A stretch of DNA of 64,000 bases from Pseudomonadota bacterium. Lineage in GTDB: Bacteria; Pseudomonadota; Gammaproteobacteria; Burkholderiales; Thiobacillaceae. Under the pieces are notes generated by a model. The model did not search any database, was not told the origin of the DNA, and worked only from the letters and a program-made list of their open reading frames with translations. The DNA lies in the NCBI GenBank assembly GCA_021836225.1, contig JAKBJA010000026.1, positions 59,834 to 123,833 on the forward strand, in the 5' to 3' direction. Below, piece after piece: positions 18,942-27,698 of this stretch. The number at the start of each line of letters is the position of its first letter. Within the stretch, counting starts at the first letter, position 1. The position numbers and the translations under genes were made by a program.

Positions 18942-19451
18942 CTAACCCATCCGCTCGTTTATTGCATGGCCCTGGAATATGTCGGGATACTGAGAGCAAC
19001 CTCAACAGGAATTATCGGTCAGCTCCGCCCCACTAGAAAAACACCTGCACAAATCAGCGCAACGCCAATAACACGGAGCATGGTCACCCTCTCCTCATGT
19101 GACTCCGATACTCACCGTAAAGCGAAATCAAGCCCTGATCCCGCTCCCTATATGCTGGGAGCTCGAAGGTTAATATGGCCTCTTCTGAACCCGGGTTTTC
19201 ATTACGCGATACGCAAGGTGAATCGACTGCGATGCACGAATGTTCACCAGTCAACGTCCCACTTTGATATTTTGAGGTCGAACTCATTTGAAGTCGGGCC
19301 GATATTGACCCGCTCAGGCTTTATCGGTGGCAAAACCGGAAGTTTGCACCTTGAGCATCATCGGGTGTCTGGTAAGCGAGACTCTATCCGTTCGTCATAT
19401 TGCACGAAGAACTGCAACAAGAAGCGCGGCATCCACAATGAAAACCTGGTT
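18942..19451 (-). other. Gene-poor stretch with an SMR-gene remnant
   Basis: About 510 bases between two GT-C-like genes. The only recognisable content is the truncated SMR tail at 19019-19087. The rest shows short broken frames on both strands and nothing I can assign. Base composition is less GC-rich than the flanking core operon, consistent with eroded DNA. Confidence 0.55.
19019..19087 (-). pseudogene. 3' remnant of an SMR-type carrier gene
   Basis: Read on the - strand, this segment encodes RVTMLRVIGVALICAGVFLV followed by GRS and a stop, nearly the same as the C-terminus of the intact carrier at 20693-21058. Bases 19023-19076 and 20697-20750 agree at 50 of 54 positions by eye. The rest of the gene is missing; upstream the frame meets a stop within ten codons. 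The remnant sits upstream of the GT-C-like gene at 17073, just as the intact SMR gene sits upstream of the GT-C gene at 19452. Confidence 0.82.
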
Positions 19452-20690
19452 TTATGTCCTTCGCATGGCCGGCATTCTTTTCATGAGATAAGACTCAAGC
19501 GTCAGCGCTGCTATGATCCCTAGCATCGGCATGATGGGTTCCCGATACCGAAATATGACGTAGAGCAGCATGTGTACGGCCGTATAACAGACAATTGCAA
19601 GCCACAGAATGGCCAGCTGTCTGTTTCGTAGGCTGGTGAATGCCAAACTCCCAATGGCTGCCGCCACCAGAACAACAAACTGAATCGCCCACATAGCCCG
19701 AACAGCCGTTTCGGCCGCTGATGATTTTCCTTTCCCTTCATGAAAAGGCGGCGTCCAGAAGTAGGCCGCTTTTTTGAAGGCCAAAGATAGAAATTCAGCC
19801 GGGTGCGCCTTAGCCCAGGCTATAGCCTCTTCTTTTAAGGTCTCGGCTGCCTGAATTTCCCCCGTCTTTCGCAATGCCCCCCAAGTGGGTCCACGAGGTG
19901 TGTCTGCAATCGAAACAAACATACCTGTAGCCGCAGGGTTGTTCCCCAGATAAAGGTTAAAGCCCCCGTTGGTGTTGAGGACCGGAGCGCCAATCACCCG
20001 CATATTCCTGACCATCCATGGTGCGGGCACAGCGATTGCCAGAGCCAGTATCAATACTGAAAGTGTCATTCGCTTCATTGCTGGGGCGGGCGAAAATACC
20101 AATGCGAGCATGACCACACCAGCCAGAGACAATGCTGCATTGCCAGTTAAGGCAATCAAACCAAACAATGCGCCACATCCTATGGCAACTTTAGGGGAAG
20201 GCTCTTTTGCCAATCGTAGTGCGCACCACATTACGCCCAGCATAAGGGGAACCATTAGGTTTTCCTTGAGCAGATACACCCCATATACGCTTGCAGGCAG
20301 GTAGAGCGCCCATATTGCTGCAGCAAGGAGCCGTCCAATCCTGCCAGCCCCCGCTTCTTTGGCGACCATGTAGCAGAGAGCAATAGCCATCCCACCAAGA
20401 GCCAGGTTGAAAAGTCGTGCGGCTAGAAGATTTTCGCCGAAAAGGAAAAATACGGGGGCCAAGACGAACAAGGGGTAACCCACGTTGTACATGGCGTGGT
20501 TGCCCATTTGGTCAACGATTCCATTCCCGCTGACCAGGTTGAGCGCCATGCTTTTGTATGCGAGTTCGTCGCTTTCCGGAGTATGACTAAACCACGCAAT
20601 CGCTGCAGCCCGTAGCAAAAATCCGGCAATGATAATTAATGCCAACCACAAATAATCCTGATTATTTTTGGCTGCTCTTGTTGGATTCAT
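19452..20690 (-). CDS. ArnT/PMT-like membrane glycosyltransferase (GT-C)
   Basis: A 412-residue polytopic protein of the dolichyl-phosphate-mannose/ArnT superfamily. The first extracytoplasmic loop has SHTPESDELAYKSMALNLVS, with the D-E pair expected at the catalytic position. PWMVRNMRVIGAPVLNTNGG is a common motif of the group. About ten membrane segments follow. It should move a sugar from a polyprenyl-phosphate carrier to a glycan in the periplasm. The ATG at 20690 is 2 bases after the SMR stop; an upstream in-frame start at 20843 would overlap it. It forms a tight unit with the SMR carrier and the HAD-UbiA protein. Confidence 0.8.
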   Translation of the reverse strand: MNPTRAAKNNQDYLWLALIIIAGFLLRAAAIAWFSHTPESDELAYKSMALNLVSGNGIVDQMGNHAMYNVGYPLFVLAPVFFLFGENLLAARLFNLALGGMAIALCYMVAKEAGAGRIGRLLAAAIWALYLPASVYGVYLLKENLMVPLMLGVMWCALRLAKEPSPKVAIGCGALFGLIALTGNAALSLAGVVMLALVFSPAPAMKRMTLSVLILALAIAVPAPWMVRNMRVIGAPVLNTNGGFNLYLGNNPAATGMFVSIADTPRGPTWGALRKTGEIQAAETLKEEAIAWAKAHPAEFLSLAFKKAAYFWTPPFHEGKGKSSAAETAVRAMWAIQFVVLVAAAIGSLAFTSLRNRQLAILWLAIVCYTAVHMLLYVIFRYREPIMPMLGIIAALTLESYLMKRMPAMRRT

Positions 20691-20692
20691 CA

Positions 20693-21058
20693 CTAACTCC
20701 GCCCCACCAGAAAGACGCCTGCACAAATCAGCGCAACGCCAATCACACGGGTAATGACCACCTGCTCGCCCACCAGAAATCCGATTGCCACCGTAAAAAC
20801 GAAACCAAGCCCAACCAGGGGATAGGCCTTGCTTACATCCCATTTGGATAGCACCCCAAGCCAGACAACTGCCCCCAGTCCATAGAGCAGGAAGCCGCCC
20901 AAAACATACTTGTCCGTTAGCACGGAGAAGAATGTGCGAAGCGTGTATGGTTGGGCCAGAACCTCCCTTACTCCTTCGCTGGACATGCCCGCCTTCAACG
21001 AAAACTGGGCAGCAACAGAGAGAGCAATGCTTACGATAGCGATATATAGCGTGTTCAT
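20693..21058 (-). CDS. SMR/EamA-type small membrane carrier (ArnE/F-like)
   Basis: A 121-residue protein with four membrane segments (about 3-22, 48-66, 73-93 and 98-118), the size and layout of small multidrug resistance or ArnE/ArnF proteins. SKAYPLVGLGFVFTVAIGFL is the typical third-helix motif. In this setting it is more likely a flippase for a polyprenyl-phosphate sugar than a drug exporter (inference from neighbours). Its start overlaps the UbiA stop in ATGA and its stop lies 2 bases before the GT-C gene. A copy of its 3' end is found at 19019. Confidence 0.83.
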   Translation of the reverse strand: MNTLYIAIVSIALSVAAQFSLKAGMSSEGVREVLAQPYTLRTFFSVLTDKYVLGGFLLYGLGAVVWLGVLSKWDVSKAYPLVGLGFVFTVAIGFLVGEQVVITRVIGVALICAGVFLVGRS

Positions 21059-22503
21059 AGCGTAGAGCCCAATGTTATGAAATGGGCAAATAGCACGACG
21101 GCAATCATGCTGAAGACCGTCACGCGGCTGCCATGGTCCTTGATGGCATAGACCACCGGGTCGTCGTGCATCTCGCCACGTGATGTTTTAATCCAGAGTC
21201 TGGCCAGCCAGTAAATCAACCCAATGGCCGTCAGCCACAACAGCTGTGGCGTGGCATAGCGCGCCTGGGTTTCGGGCGCACTGATAAACAGCCCGAACAC
21301 AACAACGGCCGACAGGGCCGCCCCGACACCCAGCGGCCATAACACCACCAGGTCGGTTACACGGTAATCACGGCCTCGCGTTGCTTTCACACCATTCTCT
21401 TCAAGCGATACCAACTCGGCGCAGCGTTTCACCAGGGCCAGGCTCAGAAACATGAAGACAGAGAAAGCAAGCAACCATGAACTGGTGGCTATCCCAATCG
21501 CCACGGAACCGGCCAGGATGCGCAAGGTGTAGAGGAGCGACAGCATGAGCACGTCAATCAGCACATACTCCTTCAGCCCCCAACTGTAGGCACTGGTCAG
21601 CAACAAATAGAGGAGGAGCATCAGGAAGAAGCCTTTGGACACCGCGAAGGCCATAACCAAGGCAAGCGCCAAGGCACCACCTGCCACGGCCAGCCCATGC
21701 AGTATCGGCAGCCTGGCGCTGGCGAAAGGGCGGAGGCGTTTACGCGGGTGCGCCCGGTCGTTTTCCAGGTCCCACAGGTCATTGACCACGTAAGTGGCCG
21801 AAGCGGCGAATGAGAACGCCAGGAAGGCCACCGTCATGGTGGCGATCTTCCCGATTTCCAGGAAAGAGAAGGTCGTGAGCAGAGGTACGAACAGCAGCAG
21901 GTTCTTCAGCCATTGATGCACACGCAAAGCGTGCAGCCAGACGGCAAGCCCCAAGCCTTCCTTGGGGAACTCACGTTCAATGGGGATGTTGCGCCGCACC
22001 GCCTCGGCCGTATGGGGAGCGACCCCTACCAGAATGGCCGCCTTCGCCGCTTTCCAGACGGGGAGGTCGGCCTGGCTATCGCCGGCATAGACGAATGCCT
22101 CACCGACACTTTCCTGGATGGCTTGCAGTTTCCTCTTGCCTTTCAGGTTGTGGCCCGATTTCGTGGCAAGAACCTTGTCAAACAGCCCCAGATGCGTAGA
22201 TACCCGCTCGGCAATCGATTGGTGCGCAGCTGTGGCCAGGACAATCTGGCGCCCCTTCGCCTTTTCTTCGCGCAGATAGTCCAAGAGCGATTCATGATAG
22301 GGGAGATGATCAAGGTCAATGCTGGAATGCGCGGCGATGGCTTCCTTGAATCCCGCTCTGCCTTTCAGCAGCCATAGAGGCAAGCGCAGCAGATTCAGGG
22401 GAGATTGCTTGACCACCTTGACAAGGGATTCAACCAGCGTATCCGTCGGTGTGAGTGTGCCGTCCAAATCCACGACCAGGGGTGTATTCGTTGCGGTGAT
22501 CAT
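21055..22503 (-). CDS. HAD phosphatase-UbiA prenyltransferase fusion
   Basis: A 482-residue two-domain protein. Residues 1-190 form a HAD phosphatase, with VVDLDGTLTPTDT as motif I and VYAGDSQADLPVW as the last motif. Residues 200-482 form a UbiA-family membrane domain with NDLWDLENDRAHPRKRLRP, the first Asp-rich motif, and about eight membrane segments. Related UbiA proteins include decaprenyl-phosphate phosphoribosyltransferase. The fusion may attach phosphoribose to a polyprenyl phosphate and then remove the 5'-phosphate (inference). The ATG at 22503, preceded on its strand by GGGAG, is preferred to a start 11 codons upstream. Confidence 0.85.
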   Translation of the reverse strand: MITATNTPLVVDLDGTLTPTDTLVESLVKVVKQSPLNLLRLPLWLLKGRAGFKEAIAAHSSIDLDHLPYHESLLDYLREEKAKGRQIVLATAAHQSIAERVSTHLGLFDKVLATKSGHNLKGKRKLQAIQESVGEAFVYAGDSQADLPVWKAAKAAILVGVAPHTAEAVRRNIPIEREFPKEGLGLAVWLHALRVHQWLKNLLLFVPLLTTFSFLEIGKIATMTVAFLAFSFAASATYVVNDLWDLENDRAHPRKRLRPFASARLPILHGLAVAGGALALALVMAFAVSKGFFLMLLLYLLLTSAYSWGLKEYVLIDVLMLSLLYTLRILAGSVAIGIATSSWLLAFSVFMFLSLALVKRCAELVSLEENGVKATRGRDYRVTDLVVLWPLGVGAALSAVVVFGLFISAPETQARYATPQLLWLTAIGLIYWLARLWIKTSRGEMHDDPVVYAIKDHGSRVTVFSMIAVVLFAHFITLGSTL

Positions 22504-22558
22504 TCGTTCTCCCGCTGCGTTTTCGATACTTCCCATGAATGGAAACAGTCATCGTTTA

Positions 22559-23389
22559 TTACGAACTCGAACTAGGAATACATAAGGCATCAATTTGTTT
22601 TTGTGGTGGATTGACGACTTCGACGCAATCTTTTTCGCCGACCGCAAATATTTTGTAACCGTGCATGTGCAGAAAATCGAAAATCTCCGCACTGGAACTG
22701 CCAAGTTCTCTTAGCCATGGATCGGATATCTCGATAACCATGGTTGGATGATCACGCTGGATGATTTCCTTCATTCCAGTGAGTACTTTCATCTCGGCTC
22801 CCTCGACGTCGATTTTGACGAAGGAAACGGCCTGTGAATCGGGTATGACGCTATCCAGCGTCACTGCCTCAATAGCCATTTTATTCCCCTCGCCGGGCCG
22901 CATGGACGAAATCTCCGATTTCCAGTTTGGCGCAAGAAAAAAATCAATATGACCTATCTCGTCGGACACGGCCTTGTTGATGGTTTTAACATTGGCGAGC
23001 CCATTTGATTCGACGGTCTCTCTCAATTCGGCGTAAATGACTGGCGATGCTTCGAGGGCGTAGACCTTTCCATTGCTGCCGACTGCGTCAGAAAGGCAGA
23101 TAGTGAAGTATCCGGAATGTGCCCCAACATCAATGACCGCATTTCCAGGCTTTGCATATTTGGATATCAACGGAACAATGCTTAGATTCTTTTTGGGGCC
23201 ATACATATACAAATGGAAGTTGGTGTTTGGGTGTACCTTGTATTGACGGCCTTTTACGCGATAGGTCGTTGGCCCAAACTCCGCATATTTTTCCTTGTTC
23301 TTTTCCAGCCAGGCTTCGAGCCGCCACTTGCCGCGGAAGCCTGGAGTATGCCTGCAGATAATAACCAGCAGCTTTAGAAGACTTTTCAT
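22559..23389 (-). CDS. FkbM-family methyltransferase
   Basis: A 276-residue SAM-dependent methyltransferase of the FkbM type. Motif I is VIDVGAHSGYFTICLSDAVG and the family signature VSFVKIDVEGAEMKVLTGM is present around residue 195. FkbM proteins O-methylate sugars or polyketides. The ATG at 23389 follows GGGG at short spacing; a start five codons upstream is possible. The last residues are a serine run. It lies between the HAD-UbiA gene and a glycosyltransferase, so a glycan acceptor is likely. Confidence 0.87.
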   Translation of the reverse strand: MKSLLKLLVIICRHTPGFRGKWRLEAWLEKNKEKYAEFGPTTYRVKGRQYKVHPNTNFHLYMYGPKKNLSIVPLISKYAKPGNAVIDVGAHSGYFTICLSDAVGSNGKVYALEASPVIYAELRETVESNGLANVKTINKAVSDEIGHIDFFLAPNWKSEISSMRPGEGNKMAIEAVTLDSVIPDSQAVSFVKIDVEGAEMKVLTGMKEIIQRDHPTMVIEISDPWLRELGSSSAEIFDFLHMHGYKIFAVGEKDCVEVVNPPQKQIDALCIPSSSS

Positions 23390-23413
23390 GCCCCATTCCC
23401 CCAATCAATCGAA

Positions 23414-24523
23414 TCAAGGTTGATGCTGCTGCAGCGATGCTTCAAAAATTGAAACGGTTTTCTCTGCGGTATTGCGCCAACTGAACTGGCGCGCCCGTTG
23501 CCAGGCCTTCTCCGACAGTTGACGTCGAAACGCCTGGTCATGCAGGAGGCGCAATACGGCGTCGGCAATTGCGTCAATATCCGCGGGATCGACGAGGATG
23601 CCCGCATCCCCGACGACCTCCGGGATTGACGAGCGATTGGAGGCCACGACCGGCATGCCGTGGACCATGACTTCCAACGGAGGAAGCCCGAATCCCTCAT
23701 AGAGCGAAGCGTAAACGAGGCACGTTGCTTCCTGATAAAACTTCTTCAGTTCTTCATCGGACACGTAGCCCATCAGACTTACCCGATTTTCCAGCGACAA
23801 CTGGTTGGTAAGTTGCTGCAGTTGATTTCGCTGCGCAGCATCGGTGACACCCAGGATGACCAGTCTTGCCGTCGGGTCCTGGGCCGCCACCCTGGCGAAC
23901 ATTCTCACTAGGGCAGGGGTGTTCTTGCGTATCGACCCGCCCCCCCCCAATCCGAGCACGGTGCCAGTTGACGGCCTGTCCGCGAACGATGCCGGGCCTG
24001 AGTCGGCGCCCCAGTGCACCACCCTGATCTTGTCCGGATCAGCGTTCATGACTCTGGCGAGGTCGAGGCGGGTGTGTTCAGAAACGGCGATCACGCTTCT
24101 GGACTGACGCAAGCCGGCGGACAGCCGGGCGCGAAACCGTTTGGTCCCCTGGAGGTCCATCCCGTCCTTCATGATCAGGGGAATGACGTCGTGAACCGTC
24201 ATCACTACGGGCAGGGGCGACCAGATCGGGGCGCCGCTGCTGGCGCAATGCAGCAGATCGGCACCATACCACCAAGCTGCGACCGGCAACCCGAGGTTCT
24301 CCCAGAGGTTCCAGCGAAAACCCGGCATCTCAAACGTGCGGATTTCGCAGCGGGGGATGCGAGCGTGAATGTCATCGACCGACTCGGGAACCTGCGTCCC
24401 AAAGAAGACAAAGCTCCAGTCTGGCCTGATCTTCGCAATCTCTTCATACAGCCTTAACAGGCTTCTGCCTTCGCCACGCGGATGGCGGGCGAGCAGGCTG
24501 CTGGCATCCACGGCGATTCGCAT
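23414..24523 (-). CDS. GT4 glycosyltransferase with a 9-G slippage tract
   Basis: A 369-residue GT-B glycosyltransferase. HTRLDLARVMNADPDKIRVV and SLYEGFGLPPLEVMVHGMPV (E-x7-E) are typical GT4 motifs. The glycine-rich donor loop, LGLGGGGSIRKN, is encoded across an uninterrupted run of nine G on the coding strand (9 C at 23940-23948). The ATG at 24523 is chosen; a TTG at 24538 would overlap the next gene as TTGA. The neighbours are another GT4 gene and an FkbM methyltransferase. Confidence 0.87.
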   Translation of the reverse strand: MRIAVDASSLLARHPRGEGRSLLRLYEEIAKIRPDWSFVFFGTQVPESVDDIHARIPRCEIRTFEMPGFRWNLWENLGLPVAAWWYGADLLHCASSGAPIWSPLPVVMTVHDVIPLIMKDGMDLQGTKRFRARLSAGLRQSRSVIAVSEHTRLDLARVMNADPDKIRVVHWGADSGPASFADRPSTGTVLGLGGGGSIRKNTPALVRMFARVAAQDPTARLVILGVTDAAQRNQLQQLTNQLSLENRVSLMGYVSDEELKKFYQEATCLVYASLYEGFGLPPLEVMVHGMPVVASNRSSIPEVVGDAGILVDPADIDAIADAVLRLLHDQAFRRQLSEKAWQRARQFSWRNTAEKTVSIFEASLQQHQP

Positions 24524-24534
24524 CCCGGCGCGTT

Positions 24535-25755
24535 TCAAGATGCCCTCCGCTGGCGGGCCGCATGGTTTTGCACGATCTGTTCCATCAAGGCTTCCAGTTC
24601 CCTCGCTTTCGCGGCCCAGGTGTAATGGGATTCAATCGTGCGGCGCCCTGCGTCGCCCAGTTTGGCGGCCTGGGCAGGATTCCGTAGCAATTCGACCACG
24701 GAATCCGCGAAATCCTGGGGCGTGTTTCGGATCAGAATGTTTTGCCCCTCCGATATCTTCAGGCTGCCCACCCCCTCGGTGGTCGACACGATTGCCTTGC
24801 CCATGGCCCACGCCTGGAGAATCTTGTTCTTGATGCCAGCACCGGAACGCATTGGGCAAACAAAAATGCTGGCCCTTTGCAGGTAGGGCCTGACATCGGG
24901 CACCGAGCCCGTGACGTCCACGCCGTCTCCGGCCAGCGCCAGCACCTCGGGCGCGGGGTTGCGGCCCACGATGGTGAAACGCGCCTGCGGAAGTTCCCTC
25001 CTGATCAAGGGGAAAATCATTTCCACAAAGTAGTGTGCCGCATCGATATTGGGCGCAAAGAACATGGAGCCTTCAAATACGATTTCGGGCGCGACTTGAT
25101 CCTTGTCTTGGGCCGTGGTTTTTGCGGGGCAAAAATAGGCTTCATCCACGCCATTTTCGACCACGGTCGTGTTTGCGGACGGCAGCATTCTCTTGAATGA
25201 ATCGGCATCTGCCTGGGACACGAACAGCACCGCGCCCGCCTTGCGCAAGTGCTGAAATGAAAACAGCCAGGTCAGGGCGATCTGCTTCAGGGTCCACAAC
25301 TTGGCGTAAGGCGTGGACGCAAGCAGAAGCTCCCGCTGCATCCGCAGGAAACTGTCGTCCACCTGGTCGGCAAGCAGGGGTACGGATTTCCTAAGCAGCT
25401 TCAGGTTGAACAACATGTTGCAGCCGGCATCCCAGATCAGGTCATAGTGGCCGCTGCCAGCACACTCCAGAAGATGGGCCTGGACTTCCGGCGAATGCGG
25501 AAAAAGCGTGGCGGGGTTCAGGCCGGATGCCAGTTTCGACAGACGGCTGCCAGGTATCGCTGGCAGCGGGCGAGGGAAACGGCGTACGTTCCGGAAGAAG
25601 GCTTCGATTTCCTCGTTGACTTCCGTGTCGTCGCCCAGGCAGACCAGGTCAAGCTCATGGCGCGCGCTCAGATATCTCGCGTAGTGATGAATCCTGAGCG
25701 TCAGGCCATCCAGGGGAAGGCCGGGATAGCGATCGCATGAGACGAGAATGCGCAT
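24535..25755 (-). CDS. GT4 glycosyltransferase, paralogue of the 1671 gene
   Basis: A 406-residue GT-B glycosyltransferase. The start MRILVSCDRYPGLPLDGLTL and the segments ARFTIVGRNPAPEVLALAGD, VTGSVPDVRPYLQRA and SGAGIKNKILQAWAMGKAIV match those of the TIGR03087-like protein at 1671 block by block. It is either a duplicate or an acquired relative that adds a different sugar. The stop is 12 bases upstream of the next start. The enzyme should be cytoplasmic. Confidence 0.87.
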   Translation of the reverse strand: MRILVSCDRYPGLPLDGLTLRIHHYARYLSARHELDLVCLGDDTEVNEEIEAFFRNVRRFPRPLPAIPGSRLSKLASGLNPATLFPHSPEVQAHLLECAGSGHYDLIWDAGCNMLFNLKLLRKSVPLLADQVDDSFLRMQRELLLASTPYAKLWTLKQIALTWLFSFQHLRKAGAVLFVSQADADSFKRMLPSANTTVVENGVDEAYFCPAKTTAQDKDQVAPEIVFEGSMFFAPNIDAAHYFVEMIFPLIRRELPQARFTIVGRNPAPEVLALAGDGVDVTGSVPDVRPYLQRASIFVCPMRSGAGIKNKILQAWAMGKAIVSTTEGVGSLKISEGQNILIRNTPQDFADSVVELLRNPAQAAKLGDAGRRTIESHYTWAAKARELEALMEQIVQNHAARQRRAS

Positions 25756-25777
25756 GGGCAGGAAATGGGGCCTAGAG

Positions 25778-26695
25778 TCAGTAATGCAGCCAATCCCGCG
25801 CCGCCTTGGTCGATCGGTCGAGAAGCAACTTGTCGATGAAGCTGAGCCTGACGTTCGAGCGCGCCGAACCGACTTTCTTGCCGATTGCCGCTTCGGGATT
25901 GAGTTCCAGTTGGCAGAACGAAGCTAGATCATTGAAATCCACTCCAGCACTCGTTAAGTCTTCCAGACGGTAACGCCGTACCGGAAAATCTGCTGCTGCG
26001 GCTTTCCAACTCAGCGCCAACCTATTCCATAGCCTGCCGTAGGCGTAGGCGTCGTTCACGAGCCGGTCCGGCCATCGCTCCCACAAAGCACCCAGTTGCA
26101 TGGCGGAACGATAACTGTCATGGGGGTTGCGCGTGATGACAACAAATTTTGCCTTGGGAAAAAGCCACAACAGCAACGCAGCCTCGTCGTATCCCAAGCG
26201 AACTTCTTTCATCCCCCAGCGGGTATAACCCAATTCCTTTGCTGGTTGGCCAAGCCACTCGTAGATCATGGACTGCAGGGCTTGGCGGATAACCGACGTC
26301 TTTGGATAAAGGTTGGCAATCCATTCCCCGGACATCATGTCGGGCTTCGATTTCAGCACGACCGATTCAGGCGCGATGGCTCGATCAAAGCTTGCCAGCA
26401 TGTCACCCATGCGGCTGAGGATGCCCATGCGGCCGTGTGGTTCACCCCATATGAGAAGGCTGGAATCTGTGACCAGAATGCGTTGCATGAGGGTTGAACC
26501 GGTGCGCCAACCAGTGGCGAGAAGAAATATCGGTTCTTCATCATCGTGGCGGCTGAAATCTGTTGGGTTGGTCGTGGCTTTAGTCAGCTCTTCCAGTCCA
26601 TGCTTAATATTTGTTGGGAGGGGGCCGGAAATGATCATGGAAGAGCAGCCGCGCATAGCGCGAAGCACACCCTGTTTCAGTCGATAAGGCGTCAT
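25778..26695 (-). CDS. Sulfotransferase-family protein
   Basis: A 305-residue protein with both signature elements of PAPS-dependent sulfotransferases. The 5'-phosphosulfate loop is ATGWRTGSTLMQRIL near residue 60 and the 3'-phosphate loop is VVITRNPHDSYRSAMQ near residue 180. It could sulfate a hydroxyl or amine on the polysaccharide. It lies 22 bases upstream of the GT4 start on the same strand and is followed upstream by a second sulfotransferase-like gene. Acceptor unknown. Confidence 0.8.
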   Translation of the reverse strand: MTPYRLKQGVLRAMRGCSSMIISGPLPTNIKHGLEELTKATTNPTDFSRHDDEEPIFLLATGWRTGSTLMQRILVTDSSLLIWGEPHGRMGILSRMGDMLASFDRAIAPESVVLKSKPDMMSGEWIANLYPKTSVIRQALQSMIYEWLGQPAKELGYTRWGMKEVRLGYDEAALLLWLFPKAKFVVITRNPHDSYRSAMQLGALWERWPDRLVNDAYAYGRLWNRLALSWKAAAADFPVRRYRLEDLTSAGVDFNDLASFCQLELNPEAAIGKKVGSARSNVRLSFIDKLLLDRSTKAARDWLHY

Positions 26696-26769
26696 GGCAT
26701 TCGAATCAAATGGTCTACGCGGCTAGCGAAAGGCGGCAATGCAGCGCAATATCATGACGGTGGCATATG

Positions 26770-27675
26770 TCATCTGCTGCGACTCCACTTTGCAATCATG
26801 TCCTCGGTTTCGACTTCGCTGTAAAAATGATTTAGCCATGGTTGGCGGTAAAACTCCCGTACCAGGGGTTGCGGCAAGCTCAAGGTGTCGACCAGCGCGC
26901 GATAGAGATCACCTTGGGGAGTCGCGGCGCGCACATTTTTCTCTACCAGTGCAGAAGGCCTGTTGCCGGTTAGATTGGCGATGGCATCAAGTGCTACGTC
27001 AGATAGCTTGTCGGTGCGGATAAGCACAACATCATTGTCATGGCCATGATAAACGCCATAACCTATTTCTATCGGAAAAGGTGTATCGAGCACATCAATT
27101 CCCGTAGTCGTCTTCAGTTCGCGCTCAAACCAGACATTCGGCATGGTAGCGAGTTTTCCCAGAAAGTTGGTTGCAGGATCTGCGGCGTTGTGTTCAATAG
27201 CAGTCTGCAAGATGGTTTGAAAATGGTGTCTAAGGCCCTCCACCGTATCGAGTCCCTTGGCTGCAACAACTTGAGGCATGAATTCAAATAGTTGCATGAA
27301 ATAATCGGAAAGCGCGATAGCCAGTGGATCCTTTACGAAAGTAAAAATCTTGAGCCGTTTTTCCGGGTTGTCGTTTTCGCGTTGTGCACGCCATTTATCC
27401 AGCCGTTTGCTGAAATTTGCACCGTCAGTCAGCCAGTGCTGTGGTTTGAAACCGGTGCGTGACAGCGCATGGCGAAGTTCTGCATTGAATTGCTGATTGA
27501 TGCAGTGGTGTTTGTAAACGAAGTGGCCAGCCTTTCGCATTGTGCTTGTAAGCGTAGTCGAGCCAACCTTTCGCATGGAATAAACAATTATTGGGTTGCT
27601 TTCAGGTAATGCTTTGTTGTTTTCATAAAACCATTTTAAGTTTGTTAGTGTTCTGTAGTATGCATCTTTTAACAT
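26770..27675 (-). CDS. Putative capsular polysaccharide synthesis protein, sulfotransferase-like
   Basis: A 301-residue protein. The loop IIVYSMRKVGSTTLTSTMRK near residue 30 and FTFVKDPLAIALSDYFMQLF near residue 110 have the layout of sulfotransferase nucleotide loops and match the putative capsular polysaccharide synthesis family (PF10364 type). No membrane segment is seen. It is less GC-rich than the left-arm genes, which suggests recent acquisition. A MITE-like element lies just upstream of its start. Sulfation of the polymer is an inference. Confidence 0.72.
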   Translation of the reverse strand: MLKDAYYRTLTNLKWFYENNKALPESNPIIVYSMRKVGSTTLTSTMRKAGHFVYKHHCINQQFNAELRHALSRTGFKPQHWLTDGANFSKRLDKWRAQRENDNPEKRLKIFTFVKDPLAIALSDYFMQLFEFMPQVVAAKGLDTVEGLRHHFQTILQTAIEHNAADPATNFLGKLATMPNVWFERELKTTTGIDVLDTPFPIEIGYGVYHGHDNDVVLIRTDKLSDVALDAIANLTGNRPSALVEKNVRAATPQGDLYRALVDTLSLPQPLVREFYRQPWLNHFYSEVETEDMIAKWSRSR

Positions 27676-27698
27676 TGTTGATGTCCGTCAGGTTGTCC

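Noticed and set aside
18867..19523. A 218-codon + strand frame
   Set aside because: It runs antisense across the SMR remnant and the start of the GT-C gene; no motif and no ribosome site.
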